Shown here: piece by piece, positions 52,668-61,060 of the stretch
Layout of the letters: each line of letters begins with the position of its first letter
Numbering within the stretch: the stretch's first letter is position 1
Source of the DNA: JBCBJZ01 sp038522635
Lineage (GTDB): Bacteria > Pseudomonadota > Alphaproteobacteria > Rhizobiales > Hyphomicrobiaceae
Length of the DNA: 64,000 nt
Direction of reading: 5' to 3'
NCBI GenBank assembly: GCA_038522635.1
Contig: JBCBJZ010000001.1
Span: 1 to 64,000, forward strand
Notes under the pieces: model-generated
Seen by the model: the letters and a program-made list of their open reading frames with translations, nothing else
Told to the model about the DNA's origin: nothing
Database searches by the model: none
Made by a program: the position numbers and the translations under genes

Positions 52668-52946
52668 CTACGCCCCCTCGTCGTCAGGGGCATGCGCGAG
52701 GCTGCCGTAGCGGAAGTATTTGAGCACGGCGAGTGTGCCGATCAGGTTCAAGAGGCCGTACACCAGCGCCACGTCGAGCCACTCGGGCCGCTTGGTCAGG
52801 AAGCCGACTACGGCGAGCAGTAGGATGGCAAGTGTGCCGATCAGGTTCGCGGCCAACAGCCGGTCAAACACCGTGGGCCCCCGGATCGCACGGATGACGG
52901 CAAGGGCAAGCGAGACCAGAACGGCGAGGCTTCCAGCGATGAACAT
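52668..52946 (-). CDS. mrpF: MrpF antiporter subunit
   Basis: 92 residues, three helices. VIRAIRGPTVFDRLLAANLI is the MrpF signature with the conserved Arg-Gly-Pro...Asp-Arg. A third helix is DVALVYGLLNLIGTLAVLKY. The start codon directly follows the mrpE stop. Confidence 0.93.
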   Translation of the reverse strand: MFIAGSLAVLVSLALAVIRAIRGPTVFDRLLAANLIGTLAILLLAVVGFLTKRPEWLDVALVYGLLNLIGTLAVLKYFRYGSLAHAPDDEGA

Positions 52947-53423
52947 TCAACCCGCCCCCTCAAAGGCCGTCACTTTGCGGTCCATGTCACCCGCCTCAAG
53001 ATCATCAGCACCGCCGGTCTGCAACGCGTGCACCAGGAGTGCCGTCCCGCCCTCCTCTTTGACGGTGATGGTACCGGGCGTCAGCGTGATGGAGTTGGCG
53101 TAAATGTTGACGCCAAGCGGTGTCTTCTGGCTGACCTGCACCCGCGTCATTGTGGGTGAGATCGGCAATGATGGCGACCAGATGATGCGTGACACGCTTA
53201 AGGCGGAGACGATGATCTCTTTGATCAGCCAGGGGAGGTACGTGAGCGCGCGGGGCAGCAGCTCGATCGGATGACCCTCGGGGTCGATGATGCGCATACG
53301 GTTGGCGAGCAGCAGGGTGAAGATGACGGTGAGCGCACCGAGCGTCAGCAAAAACGGTTTGTAGAGACCCGACAGCACAAGCCAGAACGCGGCCAGAACG
53401 AGCGCAAGACTGATGGTGCGCAT
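52947..53423 (-). CDS. mrpE: MrpE antiporter subunit
   Basis: 158 residues, the first gene of the antiporter operon. Two N-terminal helices are followed by YLPWLIKEIIVSALSVSRII and, in the cytoplasmic half, YANSITLTPGTITVKEEGGT, both standard for MrpE. Order in the operon is E-F-G-(DUF4040)-B-C-D-D-small-D. The 290-base divergent gap to the Crp/Fnr-like gene must carry its promoter. Confidence 0.92.
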   Translation of the reverse strand: MRTISLALVLAAFWLVLSGLYKPFLLTLGALTVIFTLLLANRMRIIDPEGHPIELLPRALTYLPWLIKEIIVSALSVSRIIWSPSLPISPTMTRVQVSQKTPLGVNIYANSITLTPGTITVKEEGGTALLVHALQTGGADDLEAGDMDRKVTAFEGAG

Positions 53424-53713
53424 GAGCCGCTTCCTCTCCTAGGTGTTCGATGCTGCGAGCGTGGTGGGTGGTGCGGGCAGGGCGGGGCGCGCGTGGTTGG
53501 TGCAACCTGTAAACTCGTGTCAGCCGGCTTACATAACAAGTCCGATGGCGAGGTCAACCGCCGGGCGTGTGGCGGCCGATCCGGTTTAGGCGATCGCGCT
53601 GTTCGCGGTTACGATCAAAAGCGGCGCGGGCGAGGGTGGATGCGCGGGCACGACGGTGGGCGTCAGAGACACACGGTCGACGCGCGCGATCGCAGACAGA
53701 CGAAGGTGGTGCG

Positions 53714-54436
53714 ATGCAAAAGCGGGTGCCCAAGACGGTCGAAGACTACGCGGCGATGTTGGAGGCGAACGCCCTTTTTAACGGTTTGGCGCGCGAGACG
53801 TTGCGGCGCTTGGCGGCCACCATGCGCAGCGTCCATGTGGACGGCGGCAAGGTTCTGTTCCGCCAGGGCGACACCGCGCAGGGCTGCTATTGCGTCGCCT
53901 CCGGCGTCCTGAAGGTGTCGATTTGTAGCGCTGGCGAGGATGATGAGATGGCCGAGACGCTGCTCGCGATCCTCGGCCGCGGCGATGTGATCGGCGAAAT
54001 GGCGCTGGTCGATCGCCTGCCGCGATCCGCGACCATCACCGCGCTTAAAGACACCGAACTGGGGCTTATCAGTACGGCTGACTTTGAGCGCATCGCGGAT
54101 GCCGACACCGAAATTTACCGTCACCTTTTGCGGGTCTTGAGCGCGCGGCTGCGCACAAGCAATGAGACCAAAGCGCAGGAACGCAAACGCATGTGCGAGC
54201 GGATCGCGCTGGTTTTGGTGCGGCTTGGCGAAGCGTTCGGCGAACCGTTGCCTGATGGGCGTATCCTGATCCGGCAGAAGTTTTCGCAGGCGCAGTTAGG
54301 GCAAATGGCGGGTTGCGCGCGCGAGAACGTCAACCGGCAACTGAACGCGTTCAAGCGTGAGGCGCTGATCTCGAAGATCTCCAGCTACTACTGCATCCAT
54401 GATTGCGAGGCCCTGTTGGCGCACGCGCGCCAGTAA
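53714..54436 (+). CDS. Crp/Fnr-family transcriptional regulator
   Basis: 240 residues from the ATG at 53714 (GAAGGTGG upstream). The cyclic-nucleotide-type beta roll covers about residues 15-125: VLFRQGDTAQGCYCVASGVLKV, LAILGRGDVIGEMALVDRLP and RSATITALKDTELGLIS. A dimer helix and winged helix follow: FSQAQLGQMAGCARENVNRQ then LNAFKREALI. The N-terminal cysteine cluster that binds the FNR iron-sulfur centre is absent. The recognition helix ARENVNRQLN is like that of Crp-type activators. It is divergent from the mrp operon and is the obvious local candidate to regulate it. Confidence 0.9.
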   Translation: MQKRVPKTVEDYAAMLEANALFNGLARETLRRLAATMRSVHVDGGKVLFRQGDTAQGCYCVASGVLKVSICSAGEDDEMAETLLAILGRGDVIGEMALVDRLPRSATITALKDTELGLISTADFERIADADTEIYRHLLRVLSARLRTSNETKAQERKRMCERIALVLVRLGEAFGEPLPDGRILIRQKFSQAQLGQMAGCARENVNRQLNAFKREALISKISSYYCIHDCEALLAHARQ

Positions 54437-54450
54437 GTGTTCATGGGCAC

Positions 54451-54470
54451 GCGCGGCCAACTGGCCGCGC
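54451..54470 (+). terminator. Stem-loop after the Crp/Fnr gene
   Basis: GCGCGGCC and GGCCGCGC pair perfectly around the loop AACT, 14 bases past the stop codon at 54436. No T-run follows, so it may be a Rho-assisted or processing stem. Confidence 0.45.
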
Positions 54471-54526
54471 TAACGGATCGGGGGCCGGTGAGAGGCGGTG
54501 AGGGCATTTAAAGGGCTGCGAAGCGC

Positions 54527-55450
54527 TCAACTCACCAGGCGAAAGGCGAGCACGCCCGCGATCGTCAGCGCCATCCCCAGCGCTTCCACCAACGTGATGC
54601 GCTCCTTGAAGTAGAGCCAGGAGATGGCCAGTGTGAAGATCGCTTCGACCTGGCCGACCGCGCGCACGTAAGACGCGTTCTCAATCGCAAACGCGATGAA
54701 CCACCCGATCGACCCAAACGCGCTTGTGGTGCCGATGAAAGCGATCAGCCGCCTGTTCGGCCACAGCTTGGCGAACTGATCGCGCTCTTTCCAAGCAAGC
54801 CAAGCGCCAAGCCCCACCGTTTGGATGGCGGTCGCGACCACCACCGTCCACGCCGCGCGCCACAGCAACGGGCCGGGTTGCAGCGCAAGTGTCGCTTCAC
54901 GCATGAATAAATACGAGAGCGTGAACATCAGCGCGCAGGCAAGCGCCACCTGCGTCGCGCGGCCAAACAGCAAACTCGCGACGCTCTCGCCTGTGCCGGT
55001 AAACGCGCTGACCCCGATTTTCCCGACCAACATCAAGGTGACGCCGGCTGTCACGATGAAGAGCGCGAACCAGCCGTCAGGGGTGATCGCTTCTGAAAAA
55101 AGCAGTGTGCCGATCAGCGCCGTCATCAACAGGTCGGCCTTGATCAGCATCGAACCGACGGCGAAATTGCGCAGCCGAAACAACATGATGAGGAGCGCTG
55201 TGGCGAGCACCTGGACCAGCGCGCCGGCGGCCGCGTTGCCGTAGAAATAGAACGTGGTGGGGGGCGCCCCCCCGCCCTCGAACCACAACACAGCAGCGAG
55301 GAACATGAGCATGATCGGCAAGCCGAACAGCGAGCGCACGTAGGTTGTCCCCATCGTCGACATCGACTGGTTCAATGTCTTTTGGGCCGCGGTGCGCACC
55401 GCCTGCATCAGCGCAGCGAAAATGCTGATGGGTATCCAGATCTGCTCCAC
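54527..55450 (-). CDS. EamA/DMT-family transporter
   Basis: 307 residues, about ten membrane helices in two EamA halves. Recognisable parts are QKTLNQSMSTMGTTYVRSLF, LLFSEAITPDGWFALFIVTAG in the first half, and ENASYVRAVGQVEAIFTLAI with YFKERITLVEALGMALTIAG in the second. The latter is the usual DMT ending (E-x4-Glu-x4-G). Such carriers export or import metabolites; no substrate can be given. The promoter region is shared with the divergent dehydrogenase gene. Confidence 0.88.
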   Translation of the reverse strand: MEQIWIPISIFAALMQAVRTAAQKTLNQSMSTMGTTYVRSLFGLPIMLMFLAAVLWFEGGGAPPTTFYFYGNAAAGALVQVLATALLIMLFRLRNFAVGSMLIKADLLMTALIGTLLFSEAITPDGWFALFIVTAGVTLMLVGKIGVSAFTGTGESVASLLFGRATQVALACALMFTLSYLFMREATLALQPGPLLWRAAWTVVVATAIQTVGLGAWLAWKERDQFAKLWPNRRLIAFIGTTSAFGSIGWFIAFAIENASYVRAVGQVEAIFTLAISWLYFKERITLVEALGMALTIAGVLAFRLVS

Positions 55451-55599
55451 GTGGTCCCCCTCGACGCGCGCATAAAGCTCGCGATGCGCGCCGAAAGCTC
55501 ATGGCAGATCGTCGCCGTGCGGTGAAGCCCTGTTGCCCGCCTCGCGCGGGCTTGAGGGGCGGGGGCTTCAAGGGAGCGTCGCATTTCAGCGCCGTTTCG

Positions 55600-55670
55600 T
55601 TCGCCTGCTTGTCAGCGCTCTCTTTTTCGCCCGCTTGTCAGCACTCTCTCATTCACCCGCTTGTCAGCGG
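55600..55670. repeat. Three 26-bp tandem repeats
   Basis: Units start at 55600, 55626 and 55652 with TTCGCCTGCTTGTCAGC, TTCGCCCGCTTGTCAGC and TTCACCCGCTTGTCAGC. Each of the first two is followed by RCTCTCTYW. The third is truncated after the shared core. They end about 60 bases before the start of the dehydrogenase gene. Confidence 0.85.
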
Positions 55671-55732
55671 GACACCCGCCGGCCAAACTCTCACGCACAA
55701 AAGCCCTCACAAGACCGCAGGAAGGATCAGCG

Positions 55733-56695
55733 ATGCAGGTGAGCGAAGGTCCGATCGGTTTCGTGGGCATCGGCAACATGGGCGCGCCGATGGTGCGTTG
55801 TCTGGCCGCCGCCGGCTTTGACGTGGTGGTGTTTGACCAGGACCACGCGCGCGCAGAGGCGCTCACGCAAGAGGCGAAGGTCACCAGCGCTGAAAGCCTG
55901 CATGCGCTTGCCAACCGCTGCCCGGTCATCATCACCATGGTGCCGAACTCAAAAATCGTGGCTCGGGTCGCGCTGGGTACAGGTGACCCGACCAGCACCG
56001 CCACCCCAGCCGATGACGCCGAGCATGGCGGCGATGCGCTCGTGAGCGGCGCCAAACCCGGCACCCTCCTCATCGATATGAGTTCGTCCTACCCGCCCGA
56101 TACGATCGCGCTGGGGAGCGCCCTGCAGGCACGTGACATCGCGCTCATCGACGCGCCCGTTTCCGGCGGTGTGGCGCGTGCGGTGACCGGAACCCTCGCC
56201 ATCATGTGTGGCGGTGACGCTTCCCTGATCGACCGCTTCGAGCCCGTGTTGGCCGCCATGGGCACCGTCCACCGGACCGGTGCGCTGGGCTCGGGGCACG
56301 CGACGAAGGCATTGAACAACTTTCTTTCCGCCGCCACTTTGGTTGCGACTTGCGAAGCCGTGCTCATCGCCGAGCGCCTGGGCCTCGATCCCGAGATGTT
56401 CACGACCGTGGTGAACAGCTCCAGCGGCCGCAGTAACTCAACCCAAGTGAAAGCGCTGCCTTACCTCTTCCCGCGGCGCTTTGATTCAGGCTTCGCGCTT
56501 GAGTTGCTCGAGAAGGATGTTGGGATGGCCGCGTCGCTTGCGAAGGACTTGGGTCTGGACGCGAAGCAATTGGAAAGCACGCTAGGCACGCTTGAGCAGG
56601 CGATGGAGACCACCGGCGCGCGTGACGATCCCGCCATCGATCATACGGCGGTCATGGCGCACATCGAGCGCCGATCAGGTGGTCGCAAAACCTGA
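55733..56695 (+). CDS. NAD(P)-dependent oxidoreductase of the beta-hydroxyacid (3-hydroxyisobutyrate) dehydrogenase family
   Basis: 320 residues from the ATG at 55733 with GAAGGA upstream. The Rossmann motif is GFVGIGNMGAPM at residues 9-20. The substrate-binding signature is DAPVSGGVARAVTGTLAIM, and the catalytic lysine lies in GHATKALNNFLSA. The second domain ends KDVGMAASLAKDLG. A loop of about 20 residues (GTGDPTSTATPADDAEH) lengthens the region after VPNSKIVARV. Substrates may be 3-hydroxyisobutyrate, tartronate semialdehyde or another beta-hydroxyacid. Its last codons lie inside a 30-bp tandem repeat. Confidence 0.9.
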   Translation: MQVSEGPIGFVGIGNMGAPMVRCLAAAGFDVVVFDQDHARAEALTQEAKVTSAESLHALANRCPVIITMVPNSKIVARVALGTGDPTSTATPADDAEHGGDALVSGAKPGTLLIDMSSSYPPDTIALGSALQARDIALIDAPVSGGVARAVTGTLAIMCGGDASLIDRFEPVLAAMGTVHRTGALGSGHATKALNNFLSAATLVATCEAVLIAERLGLDPEMFTTVVNSSSGRSNSTQVKALPYLFPRRFDSGFALELLEKDVGMAASLAKDLGLDAKQLESTLGTLEQAMETTGARDDPAIDHTAVMAHIERRSGGRKT

Positions 56696-56791
56696 GTGCG
56701 CCGATCAGGTGGTCGCAAAATCTGAGTGCGCCGAACGGGTGGTCGCAGCAGCTAAGCGCGTCCGATCGTTTGGTGGCGGCAACCGAGCGCG
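56671..56791. repeat. 30-bp tandem repeats across the dehydrogenase stop codon
   Basis: Units begin at 56671, 56701 and 56731 with CCGATCAGGTGGTCGCAAAA, the same, and CCGAACGGGTGGTCGCAGCA. The first two units differ by one base; the third and a poorer fourth (56761-56791) have drifted. The true stop codon is in unit 1, so the array duplicates the 3' end of the gene. Confidence 0.9.
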
Positions 56792-57056
56792 CCGGGCAGG
56801 CCCTTGCAACATCTGACGTCCCTGCAACCCGATGGGCTTTGGCAACAGGTGCGTCTGCGCGGCCACAAGAGGGCGTACAACGCGGACGCCTGTGAGCCGT
56901 TCGGCGTGCGCGGCGCGCGGCGAGTCACCTAGTGTGAGGGGCCCCGTAGGCCGGGTCGCTGCGGGCGCGTGCGCCACACCTCACGACGAACAACACACGA
57001 AGAGTTGGCGTGACGCCCGCTTCCACGTTGAAACGGCCCGCACTTTGGAACAGACG

Positions 57057-58742
57057 ATGACGCTGCTCTTCTCTCTCATCCGCGCCGCCCATGCGCGCGG
57101 CACCCACCATAAATTGGCGCTCGACGCTTTGCTGCATTTGGACCGGCCCGATGCACAGCGGTGGCAGCGACTCTATCTGAAGCACGCAGCGCTTTACATG
57201 GAGGGTGCGAAGGCGCCCGATACCGAGTTCAAGGACTTCAAGAACCATGTCTGCCATGTGCGCGATGGGCTCTGGGGCGGGGCTCCGGCCAAGGCGCGCA
57301 GTTGGTACAACCACCTCGTCGAAGCGTTGGCGTGCGGCAATTGGGAGATGGCGGTCTACTGTACGGGCGTGCTGTCACACTATTATGCCGATCCGATTCA
57401 CCCGTTTCACACCGCGCAATCGCAGGCCGAGAGTGACATCCACCGCGCGGTCGAGTGGAGCATTTCGAAGACCTACGACGACCTGCGCGGCTTGGGACTG
57501 AAGGCCCATCCTGAGATGCTGGTGCCGGTGTCAGCCGGGCCGAACGGCGTTGCCGAGGCGGTTGTTGCCGGTGCCCGCCACGCGAACCCCCACTACGAGA
57601 TGCTGATCGCGCATTACAATTTCGACCGCGGCGTTGTCGCGCCAGAGGAGGGGCTCGATGCGGTTGCCCAGCCCGTGGTCGGCGGGTTGTTGGTTTATGC
57701 GGCGGCGGGCATCGCGCGGTTGCTCGAACGGGCGATCGACGAGACGGATGCTAAGCCGCCCGAGGTTGCCCTCAGCGTGGATGCGTTCCTTGCGGGCCTT
57801 AGCATGCCGTTGCACTGGGTGACGCGCCGGATGGCCGATGCGCGCGAGCGGGTTTGCATCGAGCGCATGTATGATGAACTGCAGCAGCGCGGCCGCGTGG
57901 AAGAGCATCTGCCGGAGGATGACCGTGCGGTGCGCAATGCGTTTGCCGCTGAGGTTGAGGCCAAGCGCACGCAACCTGCGACGGCCGATGTATTCCCTGT
58001 CGGCCGGTCTGTGCCGCGTAAATGTATGACGGCGGCTGGTGCGGCCTCAGTACCCGTTGCCTCGGTGCCCATTGACAGGGGCGTTGATTTGCCCGGTGTG
58101 GCGGACATGCGAGCGGAGGATGGCGCGGGTGGTGCGAAAGAGGCTCAAGCAGATCGCCCATCGCAGACCCTGCAAACGCTGACTGACACCACCGCTGCCT
58201 GTCCATCTGCGCCTTCGGCGACAGCCACACCTGCGATAGAACCTGCGGCGCTGCACCGCGTGCCCGTAACCTCGGCAAAGGTGACAGGCGCGCAGGCCGA
58301 CGACCTTGTGTTCTACTGCGCCATGGACGATGCCATTGTCGATGCGCCGTCGATTGGACCCAAGACGGCGCGACGGTTACAGCCGCTCGGCATCTTGACG
58401 GTGCGTGATCTGTTGGCGGCGGACCCGGAACAGACCGCGCGGCGGCTCAAGCTGCGCTATGTCAAAGCCCAGACCGTAGTTGATTGGCAGGATCAGGCGC
58501 GCCTTGTATGCGCGGTCCCGCGGTTGCGGGGGACCCACGCGCAGTTGCTTGTGGGGGCAGGCTTCAGGTCGGTGGACGCGATCGCGCAGGCGCAAGGTGA
58601 TGACCTGTTCGCGACGTTGTTGCACTTTGCCGCTTCGCCCGCGGGCCAGCGCGTCCTGCGCGAGGGGCAACCGCCCGGGCTCGATCTAGCCTTGGCGTGG
58701 ATCGCACGTGCGCAGGCAGCCCAGGCGGCCAAAGCCGCTTAA
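57057..58742 (+). CDS. Zinc phospholipase C-like domain fused to DUF4332 (helix-hairpin-helix)
   Basis: 561 residues from the ATG at 57057. Residues about 1-310 are helical and carry the metal-type motif CTGVLSHYYADPIHPFHTA (about 103-121), similar to the His-x-x-x-Asp centre of the zinc-dependent phospholipase C / S1-P1 nuclease fold; HYEMLIAHYNFDRG may add ligands. A Pro/Ala-rich linker covers about 320-415. The C-terminal domain is DUF4332: DAPSIGPKTARRLQPLGILTVRDLL, then KLRYVKAQTVVDWQDQARLV and LLVGAGFRSVDAIA, with helix-hairpin-helix-like turns. There is no signal peptide, so it seems cytoplasmic. The fusion hints at a lipid- or nucleic-acid-directed enzyme; the activity is unknown. Confidence 0.7.
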   Translation: MTLLFSLIRAAHARGTHHKLALDALLHLDRPDAQRWQRLYLKHAALYMEGAKAPDTEFKDFKNHVCHVRDGLWGGAPAKARSWYNHLVEALACGNWEMAVYCTGVLSHYYADPIHPFHTAQSQAESDIHRAVEWSISKTYDDLRGLGLKAHPEMLVPVSAGPNGVAEAVVAGARHANPHYEMLIAHYNFDRGVVAPEEGLDAVAQPVVGGLLVYAAAGIARLLERAIDETDAKPPEVALSVDAFLAGLSMPLHWVTRRMADARERVCIERMYDELQQRGRVEEHLPEDDRAVRNAFAAEVEAKRTQPATADVFPVGRSVPRKCMTAAGAASVPVASVPIDRGVDLPGVADMRAEDGAGGAKEAQADRPSQTLQTLTDTTAACPSAPSATATPAIEPAALHRVPVTSAKVTGAQADDLVFYCAMDDAIVDAPSIGPKTARRLQPLGILTVRDLLAADPEQTARRLKLRYVKAQTVVDWQDQARLVCAVPRLRGTHAQLLVGAGFRSVDAIAQAQGDDLFATLLHFAASPAGQRVLREGQPPGLDLALAWIARAQAAQAAKAA

Positions 58743-58823
58743 TTGCCGCTTGGCATTCTCCTGCCGATATCCGCTGGCGGTTGGGTTCACTGAAGCCGCG
58801 CGCTCTTGCGTACCAAACCTGCC

Positions 58824-60929
58824 CTAACGCCCTTCGCGCCACCACATGAGCGCGATCAGCCCGAGCAGACCGGCAAGCGCGATCAGCCCGTTGAACATCG
58901 GGATCAGCTTCACGCCTTGCGTCACATAGGCTTGGCGGTCCTTGAGGCCGAGCCATCCCGAGCCGTGCAGCACGCGCGCCGCTGTCAGCACAGACACGCG
59001 GGGGATCGACACGTTGGTGACGCTCGCCGAGGTCAAGAGCCCCACTTCTGGGAGTGTCCAGAATGCGCCGCCCCCGGTGGCCGCTTGCAAATCGCTCAGC
59101 TTGTCAGGCGTCGCCGTCACCTCCGACATCTCGCGCTGGTCTGCGATGCCGGCGTGCGCCACGGCGGTGAGTTCGCCCGATTGCATCTTGTAGAGGCCCG
59201 GCCGTTTGACATCGAGCGTCAGCCGCCACACGCCCTCGCCCTTCTTTTCAAGCTCCACCGTCTGCGTATCGCCGCCAGGCCCTTGCACGCGAACGGGCGG
59301 GACACGCGCCTCCATGGATCGCCGCTCGATCGTGAGCTTCAGGCCCTTGGCCGACGCCATCAGGCGCTCCTCCTCGAGGTCAGGCTCCTTCATTGACCAA
59401 TGCGCGATCCGGCGCAGCAAATTGGTGTGCGGGCCACCGCCTTCAAAACCGCGCGCCCACAGCCAGGGATGGTCGCTAAGGATCATCGCGACCCGGCCCT
59501 TGCCGACCCGATCGAGCAGCAGCAGCGGCTCGTTGTTGATGCCGCTCATGAGGGTGCGTCCGCGCTGCGGGATCGCCTGGATTTGGCGGAACCAGCGGCC
59601 CCAGCGGGGCGTCTTGCCGCCACTGCCTGGCAGCGCGCGTGTCACCGGATGCTTGCGCCCGTCACTGGCGAGCGTCGGCTTATAGGGCTGCTGCAGGACG
59701 CGGCCCGTGGGCACAGCGGGCAAAATGCGCGCAAGAGGCGTGCGAAAAATGCTGCGCGCGCCGGCGAAGCTGCTGCCCGCCGCGACGAGAATGGCGCCGC
59801 CGTGCTCTTCCACATAGCGAGCCATGTTGTCGTAGTAGATGCTGTTGAGGATACCCCGGCGTTGGTAGCGATCGAAAATGATCAGATCGAAGTCGTTGAT
59901 CTTTTCGGAGAACAGCTCCTGGGTCGGAAACGCGATCAGCGACAGCTCGTGGATCGGCGTGCCATCGCGCTTTTCGGGCGGCCGCAGGATCGTAAAGTGG
60001 ACGAGGTCCACAGCGGCGTCCGATTTGAGCAGGTTGCGCCAGGTGCGTTCGCCGGCATGCGGTTCGCCCGAGACGAGCAGCACGCGCAGGTTATCGCGCA
60101 CGCCTTGGGCCGCGATCACTACGCGGTTGTTGACCGGCGTCAGCTCGCCCGGCGCGGTCGCCAGCTCGATTTCAACGATGTTTGTGCCCGCATGGGGGAA
60201 CGCCATGTCGAATTGCGCCCGCCGACCGATCTGCACGCGGCGGATCTCGTCTGGCTGGCCTTCGCGGCGCACCTTGAGCGAGACGATGTCGGCCGCGCGC
60301 CCCTTTTTGCCGGTCTCGCGGACGGCAACGATGATCGAACGCTTCTGCCCCACGATGCCGAACCGCGGCGCCTGGATGATCTCGATGCGGCGGTCGAACT
60401 CGTTGGGTCGCCCGGTCAGGATCGTGTGAATGGGCGCATCGAACCCGAGCGCGGCGCTCGATTTGGGAATGTCGTGGATCTGGCCATCCGTGATCAGGAT
60501 GACGCCCGCCAACCGGTCGGTGGGGGTGTTGGCCAGCGCACGGTTCAGCTCATCGAAAAGATGTGTGCCCGAGCGCTGCCCGGTCGGACGCGATGCGGTG
60601 ATCCAGCGCACATCAAGGTTGGAGATGGCGCCCAGTTTCGCCTCGAGTTTGTCACGAATGGCGCGGGCCTGTTCGGGACGCTTGGCAATCGTCTGGCTGG
60701 TGCTTTGGTCCATCACGACGAGCGCGATGTTGGCGAGCGACTCGCGCTGTTCCTGGCGCAAGGTCGGGTTGGCGAGTGCTGCGATGACGGCGGCAAGCGC
60801 GAGCGCGCGCAGCAGCGCACCACGGCTGCCGCGCAGCATCAAAAGCGCGACCAGCAGGAGAGCGATGGCGCCACCGACCCAAAGCACGGGTTCAGGTACC
60901 AGGGGCGAGAAGTCGAGCGACCAGGTCAT
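58824..60929 (-). CDS. Membrane-anchored protein with VWA-like and glutamine amidotransferase-like regions
   Basis: About 701 residues from the ATG at 60929 (MTWSLDFSPL); an ATG nine codons earlier is possible. Two helices open the chain (VLWVGGAIALLLVALLML, LLRALALAAVIAALA) and one closes it (FNGLIALAGLLGLIALMWW). Residues about 65-165 look like a von Willebrand A fold (IALVVMDQSTSQTI, LAGVILITDGQIHD), but the MIDAS DxSxS reads DQSTS. About 290-500 resembles the type I amidotransferase-like region (LRVLLVSGEPHAGERTW, LSLIAFPTQELF) seen next to DUF4159 genes. It lies downstream of the BatA/DUF4159 gene on the same strand. Function unknown. Confidence 0.75.
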   Translation of the reverse strand: MTWSLDFSPLVPEPVLWVGGAIALLLVALLMLRGSRGALLRALALAAVIAALANPTLRQEQRESLANIALVVMDQSTSQTIAKRPEQARAIRDKLEAKLGAISNLDVRWITASRPTGQRSGTHLFDELNRALANTPTDRLAGVILITDGQIHDIPKSSAALGFDAPIHTILTGRPNEFDRRIEIIQAPRFGIVGQKRSIIVAVRETGKKGRAADIVSLKVRREGQPDEIRRVQIGRRAQFDMAFPHAGTNIVEIELATAPGELTPVNNRVVIAAQGVRDNLRVLLVSGEPHAGERTWRNLLKSDAAVDLVHFTILRPPEKRDGTPIHELSLIAFPTQELFSEKINDFDLIIFDRYQRRGILNSIYYDNMARYVEEHGGAILVAAGSSFAGARSIFRTPLARILPAVPTGRVLQQPYKPTLASDGRKHPVTRALPGSGGKTPRWGRWFRQIQAIPQRGRTLMSGINNEPLLLLDRVGKGRVAMILSDHPWLWARGFEGGGPHTNLLRRIAHWSMKEPDLEEERLMASAKGLKLTIERRSMEARVPPVRVQGPGGDTQTVELEKKGEGVWRLTLDVKRPGLYKMQSGELTAVAHAGIADQREMSEVTATPDKLSDLQAATGGGAFWTLPEVGLLTSASVTNVSIPRVSVLTAARVLHGSGWLGLKDRQAYVTQGVKLIPMFNGLIALAGLLGLIALMWWREGR

Positions 60930-61060
60930 CGGGGGCGCGTCCTTCTTTGCAGTCAATCTTCACCGGCGCGGTGGTGGGCTCGGCGGTAGGCAGCGGACTC
61001 ATGGGGGCAACGCTTTGCCCCGTCCCGCAGCCTTGGTCCTTGGCTCAGCCGTGGTTCGTC

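Noticed and set aside
56671..56791. CRISPR-like array
   Set aside because: The 30-bp units are directly adjacent with no spacers, and no cas gene is present; it is a tandem repeat.
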